Below are positions 1 to 8,741 of a stretch of DNA of 64,000 nucleotides, in pieces. The stretch spans positions 1 to 64,000 of the forward strand of contig JALEGX010000009.1 in NCBI GenBank assembly GCA_022763485.1. The letters run 5' to 3'. The DNA is from Paracoccaceae bacterium (GTDB lineage: Bacteria > Pseudomonadota > Alphaproteobacteria > Rhodobacterales > Rhodobacteraceae). The notes beneath the pieces were generated by a model. The model worked only from the letters and a program-made list of their open reading frames with translations, had not been told where the DNA came from and did no database searches. The translations under genes and the position numbers were made by a program. The stretch's first letter is position 1, and every line of letters begins with the position of its first letter.

Positions 1-125
1 CCCACCACAACCAGCTTGTTGGTGTCACCGAATTCACTGACGATTTCGGCGCAAAGTTCCTCGATCCGGGCGGCAATCGCCTTGGCCGAGATCATTGTAT
101 CGATGACATATGGACGCTCTGACAT
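1..125 (-). CDS. hpt: Hypoxanthine phosphoribosyltransferase, N-terminal part (cut by window edge)
   Basis: Only the first 41 codons are present, starting at the ATG at 125-123 and running off the left edge. The translation begins [20 protein letters not shown] and continues to KLVVVG, which matches my memory of the N-terminus of Roseobacter Hpt, a purine-salvage enzyme joining hypoxanthine or guanine to PRPP. The catalytic PRPP loop lies outside the window, so the assignment rests on the N-terminal pattern alone. It is divergent from the START-domain gene at 201, with 75 bp between them. Confidence 0.7.
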   Translation of the reverse strand, partial: MSERPYVIDTMISAKAIAARIEELCAEIVSEFGDTNKLVVV

Positions 126-200
126 ATCGGCCCTCTTGATCTTTTGCCGTATCCATACGACATCACCGCGCACGAAGACAAAAGGAAAGTCGCCGCAGCG

Positions 201-650
201 ATGCCAACCCATTCGGAAACCCGCCATCTGCCTTATTCGGCGCAGCAGATGTACGATCTGGTCGCTGATGTTGCGCAATACCCCAAGTTTCTGCCGTGGT
301 GTGCGGCGGCGCGAATCCGCTCCCGCAAGGATATCGGGGACGGGGCAGAGCTGATGGAGGCGGATCTGGTGATCTCCTTCAAGGTGTTCCGCGAACGTTT
401 CGGTAGCCGCGTGACGTTGTTTCCCGAACCGATGAAGATCGATACAGAGTATCTGGACGGTCCGTTCAAATACATGAAATCGAACTGGTCTTTCGAAAGC
501 GCGGAGGACGGCGGGTGCAATGTGTCGTTCTTTGTCGATTTCGAGTTCCGCAACGCGGTTTTGCAGGGCATCATCGGCGTGGTGTTCAACGAAGCGATGC
601 ATCGTATCGTGCGCGCATTCGAACAGAGGGCGGCCGAGCTGTACGGTTGA
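201..650 (+). CDS. RatA/COQ10-type START-domain protein
   Basis: The 149-residue product begins [20 protein letters not shown]. It has the hallmarks of the COQ10/RatA branch of the START superfamily: the [16 protein letters not shown] segment near residues 16-31 and the [19 protein letters not shown]-terminal helix. Family members bind coenzyme Q or other hydrophobic ligands and support respiratory electron transfer; the 'RatA toxin' label comes from an E. coli homologue and need not apply here. ATG 201 was chosen because family homology begins there, although the frame is open further upstream to 144. The MmgE/PrpD gene follows 23 bp downstream, suggesting shared transcription. Confidence 0.85.
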   Translation: MPTHSETRHLPYSAQQMYDLVADVAQYPKFLPWCAAARIRSRKDIGDGAELMEADLVISFKVFRERFGSRVTLFPEPMKIDTEYLDGPFKYMKSNWSFESAEDGGCNVSFFVDFEFRNAVLQGIIGVVFNEAMHRIVRAFEQRAAELYG

Positions 651-673
651 GCTGCCCCAACAGGGGGAAAAGC

Positions 674-1969
674 ATGACCGGAAATGTCACCGGAACACTG
701 GCGGAGTTTGCGGCGGGCGATATCGTCCCGTCGTCCGAGGCGCGGCTGGTTACGGTCCTGTCGGCGCTGGATTGGCTGGCGGTCGGCCTTGCGGGCCGGT
801 CCGAGCCCGTGTCGGCCATCCTGCGACAGCTGGCAGCGGACGAAGGCGGCGCGGCCCAGGCCACCCTATTTGGCGGCGGGCAGGTCCCGGTGCGCATGGC
901 GGCGCTGGCCAATGGCACGATCTCGCACGCGCTGGATTACGATGACACCCATTTCGCCCATATCGGCCACCCGTCGGTTGCGGTGTTTCCGGCGGCCTTG
1001 GCCATGGCCGAGCGCCGCCGGACATCGGTTGCCGACATGCTGGAGGCGGCGCTGACCGGGATGGAGGTGTCGATCCGCGTGGGCCTGTGGCTGGGGCGCG
1101 GGCATTACCAGGTGGGCTTTCACCAGACAGCGACCGCTGGTGCCTTCGGGGCTGCGGTGGCAGCGGGGCGGCTTTTGCAACTGGACGCCACGCAGATGCG
1201 CCATGTGATCGGGCTGACCGCGACGCGCGCGTCGGGGCTGAAGGCGCAGTTCGGCACCATGGGCAAACCCTACAACGCCGGGCTGGCGGCCTCTTGCGGG
1301 GTGGAAGTGGCGGATCTGGTGGCACGCGGTTTCATCGCCAATCCCGATGCGCTGGACGGTCCTTTTGGCTTCGGGGCCACCCATCATGGCGCGGCTGCGC
1401 CCGAGGCGCTGCACGATCTGGGCCGCAGCTGGACGTTTGAAACGGTCAGCCACAAATTTCACGCCTGTTGTCATGGGTTGCACGCCGCGCTTGAAGCCGC
1501 GCGTGAGCTGGATCTGGCCGCGCCGGAAATCTCTGAACTGACCGCGCGCACCCATCCGCGCTGGATGAGCGTGTGCAACCAATCCACGCCGGACACCGGT
1601 CTGGGCGCCAAGTTCTCCTATCGCACGGTGCTGGCCATGCATGCGGTGGGCTATGACACCGCCCGGCTGGACAGCTTTGATGACGCCGTCTGCGCCGATC
1701 CGCGGGTGATCGACCTGCGCGACCATATCCGGGTGGAGGCGGATGACTCCCTGTCCGAGACAGAGGCGGTTCTGACGCTGCTGCGCCGGGACGGGGCACG
1801 GCGCGAGGTGAAGCATGACCTGATGACGGTGATGGCCTTGCCCGAGCGCGAGGCGCGGGTGCGCGAAAAGGCGGAGAACCTGATCGGTCGCGACATTGCT
1901 CAGGCCGCGTGGTCCATGCTGCGCGGCGGCGGTCAGGTCACCGATTTCGCCGCCCTTCTGGACGGCTGA
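674..1969 (+). CDS. MmgE/PrpD family protein
   Basis: This 431-residue protein belongs to the MmgE/PrpD family, which includes 2-methylcitrate dehydratase, cis-aconitate decarboxylase and iminodisuccinate epimerase. Visible family signatures are the [16 protein letters not shown] segment near residues 88-103, the [16 protein letters not shown] helix and the [16 protein letters not shown] stretch with its paired cysteines. ATG 674 was preferred because family similarity starts at [15 protein letters not shown] and it follows the purine-rich CAGGGGGAAAAGC. No other methylcitrate-cycle gene is nearby, so the substrate cannot be assigned. It ends 16 bp from the convergent DUF2189 gene. Confidence 0.85.
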   Translation: MTGNVTGTLAEFAAGDIVPSSEARLVTVLSALDWLAVGLAGRSEPVSAILRQLAADEGGAAQATLFGGGQVPVRMAALANGTISHALDYDDTHFAHIGHPSVAVFPAALAMAERRRTSVADMLEAALTGMEVSIRVGLWLGRGHYQVGFHQTATAGAFGAAVAAGRLLQLDATQMRHVIGLTATRASGLKAQFGTMGKPYNAGLAASCGVEVADLVARGFIANPDALDGPFGFGATHHGAAAPEALHDLGRSWTFETVSHKFHACCHGLHAALEAARELDLAAPEISELTARTHPRWMSVCNQSTPDTGLGAKFSYRTVLAMHAVGYDTARLDSFDDAVCADPRVIDLRDHIRVEADDSLSETEAVLTLLRRDGARREVKHDLMTVMALPEREARVREKAENLIGRDIAQAAWSMLRGGGQVTDFAALLDG

Positions 1970-1985
1970 GGGCGGCAGGGTGCTG

Positions 1986-2801
1986 TCAGCTCTCTGCCGG
2001 TTCCACGGCCCGCTGGTACAGATGCCAGGTGGTATGCCCAAGGATCGGCAGGGTAAAGATCAGCCCCAGAAACGCGGGCACCAGTGACAGAAGCATGGTG
2101 ACCGAGATGATCGCCGCCCAGCTGAGCATCACCACCGGATTCTCCGTGACCACCCGGATCGAGGTGAGCATGGCGGAGACAAAATTCGTCTCCCGGTCCA
2201 TCAGCAGCGGCATGGCGACAACGGTGACGGAAAAGAGCACCGCCGACAGGAAAGCGCCCGCGCAGGTGCCGATCACCAGAAAGGCCCAGCCTTCGGGGGT
2301 AAAGAACACCGTGTTCAGGAAGCCGTCGAAGTTGGAAAAGGACGCGTCCTTGAGCAGGATCGCCAGCCACAGGCGGATCTGATAGACCCAGACCCAGAAG
2401 ATGAACAACGTGACAAAGGCCATCCAGCCCATTTCGCGTTTCCGCTGATTGGCCATGACGGTCAGGATGTCGGACCAGCTGAAATCCTCACCCCGTTGTC
2501 GCCGGCGTGACATCTCATAGAGGCCCGCAGCGGCAAAGGGCGCGACCAGCGGGAAGCCAACTGCGGCCGGGATGATCATCCAGATCTTGCCCAGCCAGAC
2601 CAGGCACCAGATGAACAGGATGCCGAAGACCGCATAGAAAAGCCCGAAAAAGCCGCTCATCATCGGGCGCGCCAGAAAGTCCGCAAACCCGGCCTGCAGC
2701 GCGGCGCGGACGTCTTCGGGCGTGACCTTGCGGACCTCCGGGTCGCTCTGTGGTGGGGCCAGATCGCCGTGTGGTGTGGACCCTGCGGTGTTGGACGTCA
2801 T
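1986..2801 (-). CDS. DUF2189 family integral membrane protein
   Basis: The 271-residue product has a soluble N-terminus of about 45 residues followed by six or so hydrophobic segments, for example GLFYAVFGILFIWCLVWLG and the paired helices near the C-terminus ending ILGHTTWHLYQRAVE. The pattern, including the PLVAPFAAAGLYEMSRRRQ and ILGHTTWHLY motifs, matches DUF2189 cytoplasmic-membrane proteins, whose function is not established. The ATG at 2801 is preceded by a strong GGGAGGGG ribosome binding site; the frame stays open further upstream without a comparable site. It is convergent with the MmgE/PrpD gene. Confidence 0.85.
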   Translation of the reverse strand: MTSNTAGSTPHGDLAPPQSDPEVRKVTPEDVRAALQAGFADFLARPMMSGFFGLFYAVFGILFIWCLVWLGKIWMIIPAAVGFPLVAPFAAAGLYEMSRRRQRGEDFSWSDILTVMANQRKREMGWMAFVTLFIFWVWVYQIRLWLAILLKDASFSNFDGFLNTVFFTPEGWAFLVIGTCAGAFLSAVLFSVTVVAMPLLMDRETNFVSAMLTSIRVVTENPVVMLSWAAIISVTMLLSLVPAFLGLIFTLPILGHTTWHLYQRAVEPAES

Positions 2802-2963
2802 GACATACCCCTCCCAAGCATCGACCCGCGCGGACCCGCTGTCGACAGGCCCGGCGGAGAAACCCAATATCCTGCTGCCTTAACAGGTTCGCATTCTGGC
2901 GGCAGATTGGGCAAGAAAAGAGTGGCCGGGCGCGCTTTGCCGCGCAGGTGAAGGGGTTTGCGC

Positions 2964-2999
2964 AAAGAAAAACCTCCCGAAGCGGTGTCCGGGAGGTTT
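2964..2999 (-). terminator. Intrinsic terminator of amt
   Basis: A perfect 10-bp stem (AAACCTCCCG at 2970-2979 with CGGGAGGTTT at 2990-2999) closes a 10-nt loop. Read on the minus strand it is followed by a T-rich tail (2970-2964), 24 bp after the amt stop codon. Confidence 0.85.
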
Positions 3000-3023
3000 G
3001 AATTGCAAAGGTTGCGGGCGCGA

Positions 3024-4205
3024 TCAGCTGGAAATGTCGTAAGCCCGTTCACCGTGGACGCTCAGGTCCAGACCGTTGGTTTCGGTTTCCAGATCGACGC
3101 GCAGCGGGGTGATCGCGGCGCAGACCTTGACCAGCACAACGGTGACAACCGCCGTGAAGATGCCCACGATTGCCAGACCGCCCAGCTGCGCCACCCAGGA
3201 ACCGGCACCGAAGGCGGCAATCATGATGGTGCCGAAGATGCCGCCAACACCGTGGACCGCGAAGACGTCCAGCGTGTCGTCGATCTGCATCTTGTTGCGC
3301 ACCAGATTGACGGCTTCCTGGCACAGCACGCCGGCGACCGCACCGATGATCAGCGCCTCAACCGGGCCCACAAAACCCGAAGCCGGGGTGATGGAGGCCA
3401 GACCGGCGATGGTGCCGGTGACCAGACCCACCAGCGAGGCCTTGCCGTATTTGATCTTTTCCCACAGTGCCCACGTCAGCGAGGCGGTTGCGGCAGAGAT
3501 ATGGGTCACGGTCATCGCCATGGCAGCGCCGCCATCTGCGGCCAGTTGCGAGCCGCCGTTGAAGCCGAACCAGCCGACCCACAGCATCGCGGCGCCGATC
3601 ATCACCATCCACGGCGCGTGCGGCGGGGTGGTGCGATGTTTGCGCGGGCCCAGGAAGAAGGCGATGATCAGCGCGGCCAGACCGGCGGTCTCATGCACCA
3701 CGATGCCACCGGCGAAGTCCTTGACGCCGACCTCACCAAAGATGCCGCCATCGGCCATCATGCCGCCGCCCCAGATCCAGTGAACCACCGGCGCATAGCA
3801 CAGCAGCATCCACAGGCCGGAGAACAGCAGCACAAAGCCAAAGCCCACACGTTCAACATAGGCACCGACGATCAGCGCCGGGGTGATGATGGCAAAGGTC
3901 ATCTGGAAGGCAAAGAACAGCACCTCGGGCAGGGTGCCCGACAGGCTGTCTGCGGTCACGCCCAGCAGCATGGTCTTGCCCAGGCCGCCCCAGACACCGG
4001 AGGTGCCGTCGCCAAAGGCGATGGAGTAGCCGAAGAAGAACCACAGAACGCTCATCAAACAGGCGATGGCGTAGCAATGCATGAAGACGCTGAGCACATT
4101 TCGGGCACGCACAAGGCCGCCATAGAATAGCGCCAGACCCGGCAGTGTCATGAACAGGACCAGGGCAGTTGCCACAATGATCCAGGCGGTATCGGCTCCA
4201 TTCAT
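3024..4205 (-). CDS. amt: Ammonium transporter (Amt/MEP/Rh family)
   Basis: The 393-residue, 11-helix-type membrane protein conducts ammonium/ammonia across the inner membrane. The Amt signature DFAGGIVVHETAGLAALI holds the first pore histidine, and AVHGVGGIFGTIM holds the second, so the twin-His pore is intact. Start ATG 4205 gives MNGADTAWIIVATALVL and follows GGAGAGCGG; the longer open frame would add a non-hydrophobic extension. No glnK (PII) gene is adjacent, whereas alphaproteobacterial amtB is usually in a glnK-amtB pair. The NtrBC system that normally controls such genes lies 3 kb to the right. I found no convincing NtrC site by eye. Confidence 0.93.
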   Translation of the reverse strand: MNGADTAWIIVATALVLFMTLPGLALFYGGLVRARNVLSVFMHCYAIACLMSVLWFFFGYSIAFGDGTSGVWGGLGKTMLLGVTADSLSGTLPEVLFFAFQMTFAIITPALIVGAYVERVGFGFVLLFSGLWMLLCYAPVVHWIWGGGMMADGGIFGEVGVKDFAGGIVVHETAGLAALIIAFFLGPRKHRTTPPHAPWMVMIGAAMLWVGWFGFNGGSQLAADGGAAMAMTVTHISAATASLTWALWEKIKYGKASLVGLVTGTIAGLASITPASGFVGPVEALIIGAVAGVLCQEAVNLVRNKMQIDDTLDVFAVHGVGGIFGTIMIAAFGAGSWVAQLGGLAIVGIFTAVVTVVLVKVCAAITPLRVDLETETNGLDLSVHGERAYDISS

Positions 4206-4351
4206 CGGCCGCTCTCCTTCGTCGCAAAAGATGTTGCGAGCGGTGATACGGCGCAGATGCGCGGAAAAAAGAAGCAAGTTCCGCAAACACGCCTGTTTTC
4301 GGCGCTTTTCACGAACTGATCAATTTTTGAGCGGAAATTTTGGGCGAGTGC

Positions 4352-4834
4352 CTATTTTGACTCCGCGCTGGAAATCGCCCCCGACAGCAGCGCCAGCGCG
4401 TGATCGCGGGTGGCCTGGCGGACACCATCGCGGCCCAGAACGCCGAATTCGACGGTTTCCACGAAGGTGGGCTGCCCCTTCCGGGCCAGTCCAAAGCACA
4501 CGCGGCCTTCGGGTTTGAACTCGGACCCGCCGGGCCCGGCAATCCCGGTGACGGACACCGTCAGCGTCGCGTCGGAGTTGCGCAGCGCCCCTTCGGCCAT
4601 CTCCTGCGCAACCTCTTCAGAAACCGCGCCATGGGCCTCCAGCGTCGCTTGCTGGACGCCAAGCATCTGCATCTTAGCGCCGTTGGAATAGGTCACGAAC
4701 CCCCGGTCCACCACGCTGGACGAGCCAGGAATGTCGGTCAGCGCAGCGGCGATCATGCCACCGGTGCAGCTTTCGGCCGTGGCGATCACGATCCCGGCCT
4801 GTGTTGCCTGTTGGATCAGCTCTGCCACGGTCAT
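4352..4834 (-). CDS. CinA C-terminal family protein (nicotinamide-nucleotide amidase type)
   Basis: The 160-residue product is the stand-alone CinA C-terminal domain (PncC type), which deamidates nicotinamide mononucleotide for pyridine nucleotide recycling. The ATAESCTGGMIAAALTDIPG segment with the catalytic Ser/Cys region (about residues 18-37) and SVTGIAGPGGSEFKPEGRV are diagnostic. It lacks the N-terminal molybdopterin-binding-like domain of full CinA. Its ATG overlaps the pgpA stop (ATGA at 4834-4831), making it the last gene of ispDF-pgpA-cinA. Confidence 0.88.
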   Translation of the reverse strand: MTVAELIQQATQAGIVIATAESCTGGMIAAALTDIPGSSSVVDRGFVTYSNGAKMQMLGVQQATLEAHGAVSEEVAQEMAEGALRNSDATLTVSVTGIAGPGGSEFKPEGRVCFGLARKGQPTFVETVEFGVLGRDGVRQATRDHALALLSGAISSAESK

Positions 4835-5331
4835 TGGCCCAGCACCCCGTGCCAGAGGCCCGCCAGCGCCATGACACCCACCGCGGCAAAGGCCCCGGCA
4901 ATCAGGTCGTCCAGCGTCACACCCAGCGGATCGCCGCGCCGGTCGGCCCAGCCGATGGGACCCGGTTTGGTGATGTCGAACAGGCGGAACAGCACGAAGG
5001 CCGCGATCCAGCCCGGCCACATGGCCAGAACCGGAATGTCATGCGCCCATGCGGCATAGCTGATTGGGGCCAGCGCCACCAGCTGACCCGCGACCTCGTC
5101 CATCACGATCTCGGATGGGTCGTGATCGTCGCTGCCGTGGGTCATCACGCCTGTGGCCCAGATCCCTGCCACGGTGGCGGCCAGAAGACCGGCCAGCAGC
5201 AGCGGGAAGCCGCCCAGACCGTGTAGCAACAGCGCCAGCGGCAGTGCCGCCAGCGATCCCCAGGTGCCGGGGGCAGGGCGCAGGTATCCGATGCCCAGCA
5301 CCGTTCCTGTCAAAGTGGCGATCCGTTTCAT
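4831..5331 (-). CDS. pgpA: Phosphatidylglycerophosphatase A
   Basis: The 166-residue membrane protein dephosphorylates phosphatidylglycerol phosphate to phosphatidylglycerol. The family core is visible as [33 protein letters not shown] with acidic metal ligands, and [17 protein letters not shown]. Several hydrophobic helices follow the usual PgpA pattern and length. It overlaps ispDF upstream and cinA downstream by ATGA, so translation of the three genes is probably coupled. ATG 5331 begins [15 protein letters not shown], where homology starts. Confidence 0.9.
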   Translation of the reverse strand: MKRIATLTGTVLGIGYLRPAPGTWGSLAALPLALLLHGLGGFPLLLAGLLAATVAGIWATGVMTHGSDDHDPSEIVMDEVAGQLVALAPISYAAWAHDIPVLAMWPGWIAAFVLFRLFDITKPGPIGWADRRGDPLGVTLDDLIAGAFAAVGVMALAGLWHGVLGQ

Positions 5332-6461
5332 GCTTTCACCAGTGCTGCAGTGGCCAGCGCCGCGATCCCTTCCTTGCGTCCGGTAAAGCCCAACCGCTCG
5401 GACGTGGTGGCCTTGATGGACACGCGATCGACCTCGATGCCCAGAATGCGGGCCATTTCCACGCGCATTTCTTGCGCACGGGGGCCGATCTTGGGGTATT
5501 CGCAGACCAGGGTGCAGTCGACATTGGACAGGGTAAAGCCGCGCGTGCGGGCCAGATCGGCGGCGTGCCGCAGGAAGATTTCGGACGCCGCGCCCTTCCA
5601 TTGCGGATCTGAGGGCGGGAAATGCTGACCAATATCGCCCTCGGCCAGCGCGCCATAAATGGCGTCGGTCACTGCGTGCATTCCCACGTCCGCATCCGAA
5701 TGGCCCAGCAGGCCGCGCTCATGCGCGATTTCTACGCCGCACAGGATGACGCTGTCGCCCTCTCCGAAGCGGTGGACATCATATCCATTGCCCAGTCTGA
5801 TATCCATGTCTGCTCCCAGAATGTGTTCCGCCCGGGCAAAATCCTCGGGGCGGGTGATTTTCAGGTTGTTTGCGTCCCCTGGCACGATCTGTACACGCAA
5901 TCCATGCGCGCGCGCCACCTCGACATCGTCGGCCGCGCCACCCGGATGGGCCAGATGCGCCTGAAGGATGGCATCATAGTGAAAGCCCTGCGGGGTCTGC
6001 GCCGCATAAAGTCCGCTGCGGTCGCGGGTTCCGGTCACCTCACCGTCCGCCCCGGTCCACAGGGCGTCGGTCACGGCCAGCGCCGGTGCAGCCCCCGGTG
6101 CCTGATCCAGCGCGTCCCGCACCGCGGTGATCACCTCGGCTGAAATACAGGGCCGTGCCACGTCATGGATCAGCACCTTGTCCACCCCGCTGCCCGCCAG
6201 TGCCCGCAGACCGTTCAGCACGGATCCGGCCCGGTCCGCGCCGCCTTCGGCCAGGATCAGATCGCTGTCTGCAAATTCTGCCCAGGCTGCGGTATCTTCG
6301 GCCGACAGGACCAGAACAATGCGATCCACCCCGGCGGCGCGAAAGGCGGCAAGTGTCCAGTCCGCTACCCGTTTTCCGGCAAGGGGACGCCACTGTTTGG
6401 GAACCCCGCCACCGGCGCGCTGGCCCCGTCCTGCGGCAACGATCAGGGCTGCTGTGGTCAT
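5328..6461 (-). CDS. ispDF: Bifunctional IspD-IspF, MEP isoprenoid pathway
   Basis: This 377-residue fusion carries two non-consecutive enzymes of the methylerythritol phosphate pathway. Residues 1-220 form IspD (CTP:MEP cytidylyltransferase) with the nucleotide loop [16 protein letters not shown] and the basic [16 protein letters not shown] region. Residues 220-377 form IspF (MECDP synthase) with metal ligands D228 and H230 in GYDVHRF and H262 in [14 protein letters not shown], plus the C-terminal [16 protein letters not shown]. Such fusions are common in alphaproteobacteria. ATG 6461 is preceded by GGAGAGAG. It is the first gene of the overlapped ispDF-pgpA-cinA set and is divergent from dusB. 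Confidence 0.95.
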   Translation of the reverse strand: MTTAALIVAAGRGQRAGGGVPKQWRPLAGKRVADWTLAAFRAAGVDRIVLVLSAEDTAAWAEFADSDLILAEGGADRAGSVLNGLRALAGSGVDKVLIHDVARPCISAEVITAVRDALDQAPGAAPALAVTDALWTGADGEVTGTRDRSGLYAAQTPQGFHYDAILQAHLAHPGGAADDVEVARAHGLRVQIVPGDANNLKITRPEDFARAEHILGADMDIRLGNGYDVHRFGEGDSVILCGVEIAHERGLLGHSDADVGMHAVTDAIYGALAEGDIGQHFPPSDPQWKGAASEIFLRHAADLARTRGFTLSNVDCTLVCEYPKIGPRAQEMRVEMARILGIEVDRVSIKATTSERLGFTGRKEGIAALATAALVKA

Positions 6462-6645
6462 GGCTCTCTCCGCCTGTTTCGCTTCGCCCTTCGTTTATTC
6501 CGTGGCGAAGAGTGAGGCAATGACCCCCGGGAATGTGCTTAAAATTTAGGCAAATGATGTTTCGCGATGGTTGCGAAAGGGGCAAAGATTGCCGCATAGC
6601 AAGGCCACCGATAGGTTTCATAGCAACTGCACAAGGATTAGGCGC

Positions 6646-7632
6646 TTGTCCTTCACCCTCGGAACAACCTCGATGACGCCCCCCATCGCTCTGGCCCCCA
6701 TGGCCGGAATCACCGACCGGCCGTTTCGCGACCTGGTCCGGTCCTTTGGCGCAGGTCTGATGGTCAGCGAAATGGTCGCCAGCCAGGAGATGGTCCAGTC
6801 CAAACCGGGCGTCCGGGAACGGGCTGAGCTGAGCGCGGATGTGGAAAACACCTCTGTCCAGCTGGCCGGGCGCGAGGCGCATTGGATGGCAGAAGCGGCT
6901 CGTCAGGTGGCGGATCGCGGGGCGCGCATCATCGACATCAACATGGGGTGCCCGGCCAAGAAGGTTACCAATGGATATTCGGGTTCGGCGCTGCTGAAGA
7001 CACCGGATCACGCGCTGCGCCTGATCGAGGCGGTGGTTGACGCGGTTGATGTGCCGGTGACGCTGAAAACGCGGCTGGGCTGGGACGATGATTGCCTGAA
7101 CGCGCCACAGGTGGCGCGCCGCGCCGAAGAGGCCGGGATCCGCATGGTCACCATTCACGGGCGCACCCGTTGCCAGTTCTACAAAGGGCAGGCGGATTGG
7201 GCGGCCATTCGCGCGGTCAAGGACGCAGTGGGCATTCCGGTTCTGGCCAATGGGGACATTGTTGACAGCGACAGCGCCAGAACCGCGCTGGACCGCTCCG
7301 GCGCTGATGGGGTGATGATCGGGCGCGGCTGTCAGGGGCAGCCCTGGCTGCTGGCGCAGGTCGCGCATGACCTGTGGGACAGCCCGGCACCGGAGATTCC
7401 GCAAGGCCAAGCATTGGTTGACCTGGTGGCCACCCATTATGATGCAATGCTGGGCTTTTACGGCCTGGACCTCGGCCTGCGCGTCGCGCGCAAGCATCTG
7501 GGCTGGTACATGGACATGGCGGGAACAGGCGCCGCGCTGCGCCGGCGGGTGCTGACCGAAAAGGACCCAGCTCAGGTGCAACGGCTGTTGCCCGAGGCGC
7601 TGTTGTCCCCGGATGCGCAGGAGGCGGCGTGA
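6646..7632 (+). CDS. dusB: tRNA-dihydrouridine synthase DusB (NifR3)
   Basis: The 328-residue FMN-dependent enzyme reduces uridine to dihydrouridine in tRNA. Family signatures are ALAPMAGITDRPFRDL, the catalytic-cysteine segment DINMGCPAKKVTNGYSGSALL, the RLGWDDD loop and ANGDIVD. I propose a TTG start at 6646 because family homology includes the upstream SFTLGTTS residues and AAGGA (6633-6637) sits 8 nt before this TTG; the first ATG (6673) would lack both. In Rhodobacter this gene is called nifR3 and leads the ntrBC operon, as here: its TGA overlaps the ntrB ATG. Confidence 0.92.
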   Translation: MSFTLGTTSMTPPIALAPMAGITDRPFRDLVRSFGAGLMVSEMVASQEMVQSKPGVRERAELSADVENTSVQLAGREAHWMAEAARQVADRGARIIDINMGCPAKKVTNGYSGSALLKTPDHALRLIEAVVDAVDVPVTLKTRLGWDDDCLNAPQVARRAEEAGIRMVTIHGRTRCQFYKGQADWAAIRAVKDAVGIPVLANGDIVDSDSARTALDRSGADGVMIGRGCQGQPWLLAQVAHDLWDSPAPEIPQGQALVDLVATHYDAMLGFYGLDLGLRVARKHLGWYMDMAGTGAALRRRVLTEKDPAQVQRLLPEALLSPDAQEAA

Positions 7633-8723
7633 TGGCGGATCAGGACATCATCCAGACCGGCGACGTCTGGGCATCCCTGCCGGTTCCGGCCTTTCTGGTG
7701 GATGCCGAGGATCGGATCGTCGACATCAATTCCGCCAGCGAAGGCTTTCTGAACACATCGCAGAAGTCGGCCTGTGGCGAGCGGTTTTGGGATCTGGTCC
7801 GGATCAACCCGCCGATTGAAGAGGCCTTTGGCCGGGCGCGCGCGCATGGGACGCCGCTTTTTGTCAACGACGCGGATGTGGGCACCGCAGGGCGCGGGCC
7901 GTTGCATTGCTCGATCCAGATTTCGTCGCTGCAAGGGTCCTCCGGTGTGATGCTGGTGCTGATCTCGCCGCGCGAACTGGCGGCGCGGATGACACAGAAC
8001 CACTCGGTGAAATCCGCGGCCCAATCGGCCATCGGCATGGCCGAAATGCTGGCGCATGAGATCAAGAACCCGCTGGCCGGGATCACTGGCGCGGCACAGT
8101 TGCTGAGCATGAACGTCAGTTCGGAGGACATCGAACTGACCGATCTGATCGTGGCCGAAAGCCGCCGGATCGTGAAGCTGCTGGAGCAGGTGGAGCAGTT
8201 CGGAAACCTGTCCGCACCCACCTTCAAGGCGGTCAACCTGCATGACGTTCTGGACCGCGCCCGCCGCTCGGCGCAGCTGGGCTTTGGCGCGCATATGACC
8301 TTTGTCGAAGAATACGACCCGTCGCTGCCGGCCGCCTTAGGGGATCCCGATCAGCTGCTTCAAGTGGTGATGAACTTGTTGAAGAACGCATCGGAAGCTT
8401 CTGATAAAAAAGGTGGAAGGATCCATCTTAAGACCTACTTTGAACATTCTTTCCGGCTGCGCCGAAGTGATGGAACCGGAACATCGCTGCCGCTGCAGAT
8501 TGAAATCATCGACGATGGCCCGGGGCTGCCCGAGCATATTCGGGACGATGTTTTTGACCCGTTTGTATCGGGCCGGGAAAACGGCACCGGGCTGGGCCTG
8601 GCGCTGGTCAGCAAAATCATGTCGGAACATGGGGGGTGGGTGTCCGTGAATTCGGTCCCCGGCCGCACGGTGTTCCGTCTCTCGCTTCCCCGGGCCCCCC
8701 GCGATGCGGTGGAGCAGGGATAA
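7632..8723 (+). CDS. ntrB: Nitrogen regulation sensor histidine kinase NtrB (GlnL)
   Basis: The 363-residue soluble kinase has an N-terminal PAS region (about residues 10-110), a phosphoacceptor His142 in LAHEIKNPLAGITGAAQLL, an N box with NLLKNASEAS (about 248-257), and ATP-lid motifs DDGPGLP and GTGLGLALV. In the nitrogen-control circuit NtrB phosphorylates NtrC under nitrogen limitation and is switched to a phosphatase by PII. It starts in a TGATG overlap with dusB (a GTG one codon earlier is the alternative). ntrC follows 18 bp downstream. Confidence 0.94.
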   Translation: MADQDIIQTGDVWASLPVPAFLVDAEDRIVDINSASEGFLNTSQKSACGERFWDLVRINPPIEEAFGRARAHGTPLFVNDADVGTAGRGPLHCSIQISSLQGSSGVMLVLISPRELAARMTQNHSVKSAAQSAIGMAEMLAHEIKNPLAGITGAAQLLSMNVSSEDIELTDLIVAESRRIVKLLEQVEQFGNLSAPTFKAVNLHDVLDRARRSAQLGFGAHMTFVEEYDPSLPAALGDPDQLLQVVMNLLKNASEASDKKGGRIHLKTYFEHSFRLRRSDGTGTSLPLQIEIIDDGPGLPEHIRDDVFDPFVSGRENGTGLGLALVSKIMSEHGGWVSVNSVPGRTVFRLSLPRAPRDAVEQG

Positions 8724-8741
8724 TCCACAGGAGAAACCGTT

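Noticed and set aside
201-650. RatA as a toxin-antitoxin toxin
   Set aside because: No antitoxin partner is adjacent and the family is widely a coenzyme Q-binding respiratory factor; the toxin label comes from one E. coli report.
866-2041. Long minus-strand open frame (391 codons) opposite the MmgE/PrpD gene
   Set aside because: Its composition (His, Arg, Gln-rich, no family pattern) is what antisense reading of GC-rich coding DNA gives; the plus-strand gene has clear family motifs.
4206-4351. Sigma54 or NtrC site upstream of amt
   Set aside because: No GG-N10-GC type -24/-12 element or convincing NtrC dyad could be found by eye.
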